Source of the DNA: an uncultured Acholeplasmatales bacterium | GTDB lineage: Bacteria > Bacillota_I > Bacilli_A > Acholeplasmatales > Anaeroplasmataceae | Direction of reading: 5' to 3' | Assembly: GCA_905236965.1 (NCBI GenBank) | Contig: CAJOQR010000064.1 | Location: 1 to 43,191, forward strand | Length of the DNA stretch: 43,191 bases | Shown: piece after piece, positions 37,101-43,191 of the stretch | How the letters are laid out: the number at the start of each line of letters is the position of its first letter | How positions within the stretch are numbered: the first letter of the stretch is position 1 | Made by a program: the position numbers and the translations under genes | The notes under the pieces: model-generated | The model's input: the letters and a program-made list of their open reading frames with translations, nothing else | Told to the model about the DNA's origin: nothing | Databases searched by the model: none

Positions 37101-40100
37101 TTAATGGTACAAATTATACTTTACCTGCAGGAAGAATTTATATTTGTGATGAAAATGGAACATATCACCCAGTTTTTGGAAATGTTACAGTAACAAATAA
37201 TAATAATCCATCTGATACATTTAATATGAATATTCAAAATAACAATAATAGATATACATATTATTCATATTTATTGTATAGATTTGCATTAAAATATTAT
37301 ACAGTATTAAATCCAACTTATTATAGTACAGCTGGTTATACAGGTATTTATAGACATGCAGAGCACTGGGGCGATATTCCATATTATACATGGAAACAAT
37401 CTCAATCTAATAGAGTAGCAACAACATCATATATTGATTATTTATATACAGATATTTTGAATTTAGATGGTTATTTAACACAATATGATGATGGAACTAC
37501 TATTTCTAATACAGAAGTAGATATTATAAATTGGTTCTTTAATAATTATTTTATTAATGATTCTACTAATTTTAGAAGAGCTGTTGAAAAATCATTATTT
37601 GAAGCATCTATAGGTGCAAATGATTGTTATATTGTAACTAATAAATTAATATATGATAATTATAATAATATATATTATTATGATGATGTTAATAATCAAT
37701 TAGTTGATAGACAAGGTAATAAAATAATTGATGTAACAATTACATACACTACCGAATATCCTTATGTTAGTGTTGTAGCAGATGGTTATGTTACATATCA
37801 AGAAGGTAATAAAATTTATATTAATAAAAATCCTGATATTATAGGAAATTTAACTGATTTCATATCAGCGAATGTATATTCAGAAAATCTAATTAATTCT
37901 AATAACCCATTATCTAGATTAAATTATTCTAATACACAATCTGTATGGGCTTATTTACAAGCTAAATATACATCATTAATTGATAAAAAATCAGCTATAA
38001 TAAGTGCGGCAACAGATTATAATTCTGTTTTTGAAGCTTTAATTAATAATTATTTATCATATGATGAAAATATGACTGATACAGAAATGAATGATGAATT
38101 AAATATAGATTTAAATATTAATTCTTCAAATGCTTCACTGGAATATATTAATGCTACATATCAAGGAAAATCATACAACAAAGCAATAAAGGTTTCTGCT
38201 GGTGGATATTATATATTCTATATAGATGCAAATAATGCTTTAAAAGTTGTTGCAAGAGGTGTTACAGGAAATACAAATATGACTGTACAAATCTATACAA
38301 CTGCATGGACAACTATTGCAACTAACCAATTTAATGCAACTATTAGTGAATATAAAATTGCTGCATCTAATTTTACAGCAAATTATGCTGTTCGGTTGAT
38401 GTTTAGTGCAGATGCCTATGTATTTGATATTTTAGAAGGTACAGATACTCAAGTAACATTTACTAAAAATATAATACCTGCTGGAAATACAGATAGTGAT
38501 TATCGTTATAGATATGTTAGAATACCATCATCAGAAGAAGTAAGACAATATGTTTCTGAATATGAAGGTAATGAAATTAATTATAATTTAAATTATACAT
38601 TAAGTGCTTCAACAATTGCAGCAACTAAAACAGATACAACTGCTAGATATTATGTATTATTCACAACAACTGCATTATTGACAACAGAAAATTATAATAC
38701 AACAACAAGAACAATTATTTGGACTTCAACTAATACATATGGAAGCACAAATACAACATTAACAAATGTTAATGGTACATTTAGGAATAATGCTACATCA
38801 TATGCAAATTATTTTACAAATTATGGTGGTAGGTATTTATATGTTTCATATGCAAACAATAATACAGGCACTAATAACTTAAATAATGTTACAACAAGTA
38901 ATACTGTATATTTCCGTACATTTACATTCTCAATAACTTATACAAAAGAAGATTATACTTCTATATTAGATCCAACAATTAATTTAGATCAAACATTAAT
39001 AACATCAGAAGAAAAACAATCTTATATTAATGCTTCATTAAGAAATTCAGGATTTGATTTAGATGAATTTAGTAATGATATTTTAGTTGATTTAATCCCA
39101 TTAAGCAAAGATAACACATTAGAAAATAGTTTATTAAAAGAAATTATGGGTGATGAATTAGATGCATTCTGTAAATATTTAATTTCAAATTCAAATAAAG
39201 ATGTATTTATGGAATATGTTAATGAGGTTGTTGGCACATCATCTGAAAGTGCTAGAAAATTAATGCAATCTATTGGTCAGTTAGATTATAGGTTTATATA
39301 TTCATTAATCATATCAATGGATAATGATTCTAAATTAACTAATGATTTAAAATTATTAATAGCTGCAGCATATATAGTATCTGATTATTCAAATATTTAT
39401 AATCAAAGCTTATCATCTACATCTATAAATGTATCAAGTACAAAATTTAATACGAATATTTTGATACATTTTGATTCAACATATCAATATATTTCATCTA
39501 ATGGTACATTTGATGCAGATAAATATACTGCATTTACAAGATATATATTAGATGAGGCAATTACTGCATCAGGTTATGGTATATTTGCTTTAGCATCATC
39601 TCGTGGTATTGAAAATGGTGCATTTATCCCAGATAATATTGACCTATTATCAATGGATGTATGCTATGATACAACAGCTAGTATTGGTTCTGTATCAATT
39701 ATTGAATTAACTGATTCAATTAATTCTTCATGGAGAGATAATTTAGCATCTTTAGAAGATTATGATACTACAGATACAACAAGTGTTAATTACCATATTA
39801 GAGTTGAAATGAAGCAATTAGTAAAAGCTATTTCTAATATTATATTTGAACTTGATTTAGAATGTGATGATACAATTTTATATTCATCTGTAGATCAAAT
39901 GGATTATGAAGAAAAAATAATAACATATTATGTTTCTGAACAATACCTAGATTATATTAAGAATGCACAATCATTAGAAATAATTAAATTATTATATGCT
40001 GATACTGCAACATCTAATAAAGCAGAAGGTGATTATATCACATTGAATAAAACATATGGTTATTCGCCTATTGAATTAACAGCATCTTCATTTGTAGCAT

Positions 40101-43036
40101 CAAAATATTATACATATGATGAAGATTTAAGAACTTATTCTTTAGCAACAGTTTATGATAATGATGAAAATTATTATGAAATAAGTCAAATTGATATAGC
40201 ATCAGCTATAACAATTATTCCTGAAGAAACAGATTATACTGCTAATTATACAATTAGATTTATTAAGATTGATACTGCAATTACATCATATAATTATTAT
40301 TCAATGTATTTCTTAACAGATGAGGATTCAACAACATCAACAACTATTTATACAACAAGAAATATTCCATATTATGGTGCAACAGTTACATTTGTTGTTG
40401 AGGCTGATTTACCTGATGGAATGGATTTAAAATCATTCTTTAATATAACAGGTGAGACTAAGAATTTAACATGGGCATTTGATTTAAATGCTACAAATAA
40501 TGGTATTATATCATCTAATATTGCATATATTTCTATAAATGTTGATATTAGTATGAGTCAAGGCTCTAAAGCATTTGTTCTTAATTTATATGGTAATACA
40601 AGAACAATAAATATAATAAAGGATGCAAATAGAAATTCATTAATAACAGGTTTTGCATATGATGGTACAGATTATACATCTAGTATGAATTTATCAAGAA
40701 CTGCTTCAAGTACTATTCCTTTTGGTAGAGCATTTAATTATGATGAATTAACTACTCCTTATATCTTAACAACAGATATAGCAATTGACCAATTGAAAAC
40801 ATATTATATCCAAAATGGTACAAATGGTTCTTATTCATATATTAAGGTTGCATCTCCTACAATAGATGATATTTCAACATATTATGAAATAAATCCTGAT
40901 TTCTATTTATATTTATTTGAAGTATCTTCAAATGCGACAGTTTCAATAACTGCTACAAAAGAAGAAAATTCAGAAACAGGTTTAATGACATATACTGTTA
41001 CTTATGTTGTTAGATCAGAATATGGAACAACTACTACATATACTCATTTGTTAACTGAACATATTTATTTTGATGATGGAACTGTCTTTGGAACTTTATA
41101 TAAAGATGGTGTTGCTGTAGATGGTTCAGGATTATATACAACTGATTTTATATATGATGAAGAAGAAATTTTTGCATCAACATATTCAGATTTAATATAT
41201 GATGAAGATGAAGATAATTTCGTTGCTGTAATATTTAATAGAGGTTATGAGCCACAATATAGAATTAGATATAATCTATCTAATTTCTATGGAGATATAA
41301 CTAAATATTCAGTAACTCAAGGAGAAGCAAATGCTTCATTATCATCTCCACAAAATACATATGCTGGTATTACAATTACAATAGATGATGACCAAGAGCC
41401 TGGTACATATTTATTCAATTATGTTTATACAAATACAGGCTTATGGGAATCAGTTAGTGGTTGGGTTGCTGCTACAAGCTTTGATCCAGATGCAGTATAT
41501 TACTTTAATTATGGTGATGATGAATATTATTCTCCAATGGATGAAATAGGCGAAGAAATTACTGCAGAAAATTTTGATGATTATGTTGATTACTTAGTTA
41601 TGTATGTTTCAGGAGAAGATCCAAATTATACAAGAACTTATACATTCCCTGATTTATATATCTTAAAGGATTTTGCAACTGATGCTTTATTCCATAAATT
41701 AACATTCTTAGATGAATCTATAGTTTTAGGTGGTACTGCTTCAGTTATGTTACCTACTACACCTATTAGTGCTGGTAGCAATAATACAGATGAGGATTCA
41801 GTGATTTATAGTTCTGTATTTGCTAATTATTCTTCAAATCAAATAATTATTAATCCAAACTCAATTGAATATTCTCTATCAGCTCAAGATGCATCTGTAA
41901 CAGATTATTATACTGTAGGTACTGTTTCTGATACAGATTTGGAAAATTATGCTCCAACTATTAAAGTTGAAGACCATGCTCAAGTATTTAAATATACTAC
42001 TTTAACTAAATTAGCAACATATGGTGCTGATAATGGTCAAACTGTTAAAGATAGTGATATCTTATCTAATAGAGAAGATATGCTACTTTATATTCCATTT
42101 GTTACTGGAACAGGTAATGATAAAACATATGAAGTTTTCTTAGTATTGTTAGATGAAAATTTAAATTGGTTAAAGGTATATCCTAGATTATTTAATGGCG
42201 TTGATGATGGTACTAAGAGTATTTATACATATTCAACAACATTTGATACATCTGATGCAGAAGCTGATCCTACTTTAACTCAATTTACATATGATGGTAA
42301 TACATATCAGATTGCTGATTATGCTGGAAATACAGATATTACATCTGATGAATCTAAGAATATATCATTATATATGGATTATATTGGTGATCCATTAGAA
42401 GATCATTTCTGGTATATTTCTTATGTTGTATTCTCTGAATATTATCTAAATAAAGGACAAACTGATACAAACTCTGATGGAAAAGATGATTTAGGAGCTG
42501 TTAGATATTATCATATATCTATAGTAGATGCTTCTAACACAGTATATTTTGATGTTTCATTATATGCTCCACAAGATTTTAAATTAGATGAAATTTATTT
42601 AACTTTTGCAGAGGTAATTTATAATTCACAAACTTATATTGGACAACGTCAATTAAGCTGTTATTTAGAAAAGACTCTAGATGAAGAAGATAATTATATT
42701 TATGGAGAAGAAGGAACAGATGTTGAAGGTTTAGTATTATATACTTTAAAATTAAGTATGGCTGCTTTACCTGCTGGTTATTTCAATTTCTATTTGGATT
42801 TACCAAATGGTTATGGTGCTATTTGTTATACAAATAAAGATAATGAATTAAATACAGCTACTGCTCCTGGTTCATCATTAGAAGGTTCATATTTACCACA
42901 TACAACAATTATTCCTATTACTGTTGGTTTAAGAATTATTGTTAGTGAATTAACAGGTGAAAGCTCAAGCGTATGGGCAGTTAATACATCTGATTTATAC
43001 ACAAGACAAATTACTTATATGGGTAAAGAAGAATAA
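31148..43036 (+). CDS. Giant (3962-residue) beta-helix surface protein
   Basis: One uninterrupted frame spans 11.9 kb. It starts with a basic stretch and a hydrophobic segment (about residues 18-36, SMVLVLFVISIFTFVALF) of the same type as the three upstream proteins. A Ser/Thr-rich linker follows. Residues of about 90-1310 form a GLUG-like right-handed beta-helix with recurring turns such as FSGTFDGCGFEISNL, NSGTIQNLGIVES, YLGGIAGILGGEGTISNCTV and NYGNVYGS. Residues of about 1400-1720 and 2617-2780 are alpha-helical. Beta-rich regions and three Tyr-rich repeats (near residues 2975-3500) fill the rest. No LPXTG, SLH or C-terminal membrane anchor is seen, so it may be anchored only by the N-terminus or released. 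It is probably an adhesin or matrix component (inference). A terminator follows. Confidence 0.85.
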   Translation: MRKGKAKNRIIINKIVTMSMVLVLFVISIFTFVALFYNEDSTDVEFIPKTTTYSSSQEQIVNPNTSNISTTTITMTDAYNNYASIGDKTITITNANELYLFSTACNTNANYLSKNYKLLSNIEYDIQNQFIPVGYSGTAFSGTFDGCGFEISNLKMVDITSQISNESLYSNMYYYAMFSVNSGTIQNLGIVESRNTVVSVELENIVSNGGVANLVGKNEGTVQYCYYKDLRDMIDDEIGLAFYGGYRIAGLVYLNNGTFNNSYVAVSTVVNHKITGYESLCGICYQDNNYSQSNNLYYYDGSIDTYRSIAGAIEITYKDEVFSDATFLDANQNVGIYCSSIDDLNSNYLSNNNWYLPEKYDSTLEIYIKNETPILRGLSFNLSDGKYTFAIDDVNDFLYMFELMNNSDFFAGDLAIYQINSDINLLNIEPIHFIYKKLISSSIIGNQTAGNINPTLITGSSSSYPTIYNFNAIDSERKTTTLGIDAYGLFPYLTGSVSYLNIIPDAINLDEIEVTNNVKGIAAVSGYVEKGNISNVNVYITTTHESTDIKEFYLGGIAGILGGEGTISNCTVSGNYDMSYFASSAPIASVYTEGNAIGGVVGYICETYGNISTCLSAVDMNLNFNSSAVKYQIGGVIGAAYTIDASELENLGSINIGTSSVTAKYNALYVSGIIGRHLGVKQQISDFTNQGDITVYGSNASADLYISGIENADILTTSLSTGLIASSDKTKDGKFRFRASSLTNRANIVSASSEVADTVEYTFGINLLTENGFVSELAGVYNLNYKEKYVSSSSKVKTALGEFAIDMNLIHNYSGVVNVINEDSTDQTITTDLTTVYNLRDITISSSVAIAGAYDYEYYGTVKGKFINYYDVRNEGSITANITRSLGSATNNCNIILVGVFEEVSEGCSADNIFNGGDISLTFTGANINGNVYASGICYKNSGYNENTINKYNPFSLDYDSTIKGAMNNVINNGNINIDNPTNFATITYSYETVQSGNGQSDLGSKPITTYNAGYSITGNLNVSGITCINEAPITNTFNLGNLFASNYISSTTIEKEINVAGIIDLNIGQYAYVLNSANNGILKGINLSSGEDYLSNVNVAGIIARNDELEDGTDYTSNQSNPNSKQIVSFTINYGDIYSYNFAYNITSTSAEPKAKSAGILAMGLCNAINVVNYGNVYGSETASGIYGVLYFDKFKDEVTSSNEVSVANTINYGNVYMLSRGYNYVHGNAYYDYSVINYTNLKNLSSSNIILSNQTLGNVQAFTQVARNTDYISVIGSVFSIVNFASNVNANNINIRYLISFNDQLSICGATTEIPSSVSADTSSLYSAYVSTNAATGALLRDSWMGKYVQYSPLITTKYTDRFVTSISQSGIVSTTTETYTGVFNIDFAFRQAINKNSSYYQPNLYVSDEFISDYFQFVQYNYINSVLLDKIGWRAIAVATAANDFAQNLGYVSKTLEKLNTISSTDYNNIVSNALSTGDWLRYLSAENQALLLNDLVTSLTVTEIKDYIEYLFINNSTSLLMNQTTLEQIMEIGEEINPNIDYSAILSSILTYENNFSTLLADSVLGASANSVSLYLNDFLASSELTKAQKIALIEDYISYEQYGYFDYDLNEATRITILSNLFEDIDEFEYPFFYEYLYELLNISSYSTIASEIQIMSGFASLTDAEKIGVFVAMFNNTTPANIQTYLATMASEVGMYSKLIQSGYAVSSMDDVSNKTSMTSSSTDTTVINERIELWNKIRGTSSFATYLSGRLGATTKYYFEATEFNNTYQSVTEPHTEGAYIGDTAENRLSYLYTTDITPAVYFYGPYRTVATNHLSGTLGTNVTRADSNLFAAADEDIYKSTDLMLSRGGKNSTTTFIDAFGVWNSDINNYTNRFNNDNKNGSYYLMYYDLSNEQFGGAIEQYTFNGETFWGMGGTQLNQTKNYADPINGTTSGASDWTGVKFGNYDYTLTVATTGEIISLKNATMTGIYYNTTTYTFNGTNYTLPAGRIYICDENGTYHPVFGNVTVTNNNNPSDTFNMNIQNNNNRYTYYSYLLYRFALKYYTVLNPTYYSTAGYTGIYRHAEHWGDIPYYTWKQSQSNRVATTSYIDYLYTDILNLDGYLTQYDDGTTISNTEVDIINWFFNNYFINDSTNFRRAVEKSLFEASIGANDCYIVTNKLIYDNYNNIYYYDDVNNQLVDRQGNKIIDVTITYTTEYPYVSVVADGYVTYQEGNKIYINKNPDIIGNLTDFISANVYSENLINSNNPLSRLNYSNTQSVWAYLQAKYTSLIDKKSAIISAATDYNSVFEALINNYLSYDENMTDTEMNDELNIDLNINSSNASLEYINATYQGKSYNKAIKVSAGGYYIFYIDANNALKVVARGVTGNTNMTVQIYTTAWTTIATNQFNATISEYKIAASNFTANYAVRLMFSADAYVFDILEGTDTQVTFTKNIIPAGNTDSDYRYRYVRIPSSEEVRQYVSEYEGNEINYNLNYTLSASTIAATKTDTTARYYVLFTTTALLTTENYNTTTRTIIWTSTNTYGSTNTTLTNVNGTFRNNATSYANYFTNYGGRYLYVSYANNNTGTNNLNNVTTSNTVYFRTFTFSITYTKEDYTSILDPTINLDQTLITSEEKQSYINASLRNSGFDLDEFSNDILVDLIPLSKDNTLENSLLKEIMGDELDAFCKYLISNSNKDVFMEYVNEVVGTSSESARKLMQSIGQLDYRFIYSLIISMDNDSKLTNDLKLLIAAAYIVSDYSNIYNQSLSSTSINVSSTKFNTNILIHFDSTYQYISSNGTFDADKYTAFTRYILDEAITASGYGIFALASSRGIENGAFIPDNIDLLSMDVCYDTTASIGSVSIIELTDSINSSWRDNLASLEDYDTTDTTSVNYHIRVEMKQLVKAISNIIFELDLECDDTILYSSVDQMDYEEKIITYYVSEQYLDYIKNAQSLEIIKLLYADTATSNKAEGDYITLNKTYGYSPIELTASSFVASKYYTYDEDLRTYSLATVYDNDENYYEISQIDIASAITIIPEETDYTANYTIRFIKIDTAITSYNYYSMYFLTDEDSTTSTTIYTTRNIPYYGATVTFVVEADLPDGMDLKSFFNITGETKNLTWAFDLNATNNGIISSNIAYISINVDISMSQGSKAFVLNLYGNTRTINIIKDANRNSLITGFAYDGTDYTSSMNLSRTASSTIPFGRAFNYDELTTPYILTTDIAIDQLKTYYIQNGTNGSYSYIKVASPTIDDISTYYEINPDFYLYLFEVSSNATVSITATKEENSETGLMTYTVTYVVRSEYGTTTTYTHLLTEHIYFDDGTVFGTLYKDGVAVDGSGLYTTDFIYDEEEIFASTYSDLIYDEDEDNFVAVIFNRGYEPQYRIRYNLSNFYGDITKYSVTQGEANASLSSPQNTYAGITITIDDDQEPGTYLFNYVYTNTGLWESVSGWVAATSFDPDAVYYFNYGDDEYYSPMDEIGEEITAENFDDYVDYLVMYVSGEDPNYTRTYTFPDLYILKDFATDALFHKLTFLDESIVLGGTASVMLPTTPISAGSNNTDEDSVIYSSVFANYSSNQIIINPNSIEYSLSAQDASVTDYYTVGTVSDTDLENYAPTIKVEDHAQVFKYTTLTKLATYGADNGQTVKDSDILSNREDMLLYIPFVTGTGNDKTYEVFLVLLDENLNWLKVYPRLFNGVDDGTKSIYTYSTTFDTSDAEADPTLTQFTYDGNTYQIADYAGNTDITSDESKNISLYMDYIGDPLEDHFWYISYVVFSEYYLNKGQTDTNSDGKDDLGAVRYYHISIVDASNTVYFDVSLYAPQDFKLDEIYLTFAEVIYNSQTYIGQRQLSCYLEKTLDEEDNYIYGEEGTDVEGLVLYTLKLSMAALPAGYFNFYLDLPNGYGAICYTNKDNELNTATAPGSSLEGSYLPHTTIIPITVGLRIIVSELTGESSSVWAVNTSDLYTRQITYMGKEE
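40071..41610 (+). repeat. Three Tyr-rich repeats in the giant protein
   Basis: Copies lie at about 40071-40191 (SFVASKYYTYDEDLRTYSLA, ending NYYEI), 40780-40894 (DQLKTYYIQNGTNGSYSYIK, ending TYYEI) and 41455-41610 (SFDPDAVYYFNYGDDEYYSP). They are separated by other beta-rich sequence rather than in tandem. Confidence 0.55.
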
Positions 43037-43045
43037 ATATAAACT

Positions 43046-43081
43046 AAAAAAGGATATAAAAAAATTTATATCCTTTTTTTA
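43046..43081 (+). terminator. Intrinsic terminator after the giant gene
   Basis: GGATATAAA (43052-43060) pairs with TTTATATCC (43065-43073) around AAAA, extended by flanking A and T tracts. It ends the four-gene operon 10 bases after the stop. Confidence 0.9.
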
Positions 43082-43130
43082 ATGAAAATAAAAATATTTT
43101 TTTTAAAAAAATTAAAAATCTCTCTATTAT

Positions 43131-43160
43131 TTATATGAATTAGTAAAAAAATTCATATAA
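43131..43160 (+). repeat. Inverted repeat before the last, truncated gene
   Basis: TTATATGAATT (43131-43141) and AATTCATATAA (43150-43160) form a perfect 11-bp hairpin without a T run. It lies just upstream of the ribosome site and may be an operator or leader hairpin. Confidence 0.5.
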
Positions 43161-43183
43161 CAATTTTAGGGAGGTATAATAAA

Positions 43184-43191
43184 ATGGAAGA
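43184..43191 (+). CDS. Start of a gene cut by the window end
   Basis: ATG at 43184 is preceded by a strong GGGAGG site (43169-43174) with 9 bases of spacing. Only Met-Glu can be read, so the product is unknown. Confidence 0.55.

Noticed and set aside
1-43191. CRISPR arrays, insertion sequences, prophage genes, tRNA or rRNA genes
   Set aside because: I found no regularly spaced repeats, transposase or integrase motifs, tRNA cloverleaf or rRNA-like segments. Codon use is even across the window.

Overview
The window is strongly AT-rich. Coding is dense, with Shine-Dalgarno-led ORFs, A/T-ending codons and many U-tract terminators. Every recognisable protein is full length with all Trp as TGG, and TGA is used as a stop in two genes, so the standard bacterial code applies. 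Gene content (ROK glucokinase, LacI regulator, MsmK-type ABC importer, EFR1 ferredoxin, TasA-like secreted proteins) points to a low-GC Bacillota. An uncultured gut lineage of Bacilli or the Erysipelotrichia/RF39 type is my inference; no rRNA or tRNA is present to test it.

Layout. (1) 1-3172: housekeeping genes folD (5'-truncated), purB and guaA. (2) 3278-8808: an EFR1-type flavodoxin/ferredoxin protein, a PptA-like tautomerase, then a tight cluster of PLP aldolase, HD hydrolase, flippase-like membrane protein, GT8 glycosyltransferase, membrane-tethered Nudix protein and a small membrane protein. (3) 8887-21893: a beta-glucoside / cello-oligosaccharide locus. It holds a GH94 cellobiose phosphorylase divergent from a LacI regulator, GH1, aldose epimerase and GH5 in an overlapping operon, an ABC importer (lipoprotein, two permeases, ATPase) and a ROK glucokinase. 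Four related LacI-type operators around AAACGTTT tie the units together. The inferred flow is import, then phosphorolysis or hydrolysis to glucose-1-phosphate and glucose, anomer conversion, and phosphorylation.

(4) 21935-27575: a fusion of an Mbeg1-like lipase with a D-Ala-D-Ala-ligase-like ATP-grasp domain whose metal ligands look lost, a GAF protein with a degenerate HD-GYP-like tail, an unknown protein and lysS. (5) 27576-43036: the most striking region. A strong promoter is followed by two tandem c-di-GMP-I (GEMM-I) riboswitch aptamers and one intrinsic terminator, and then four secreted proteins in one operon. Two or three are TasA/camelysin-like, and the fourth is a 3962-residue beta-helix protein. 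The 3' strand of aptamer 2 is also the 5' arm of the terminator, which suggests that c-di-GMP turns this extracellular fibre/adhesin operon on. A tyrosine-rich repeat recurs in three of the four proteins.

I saw no CRISPR array, transposase, prophage, rRNA or tRNA.
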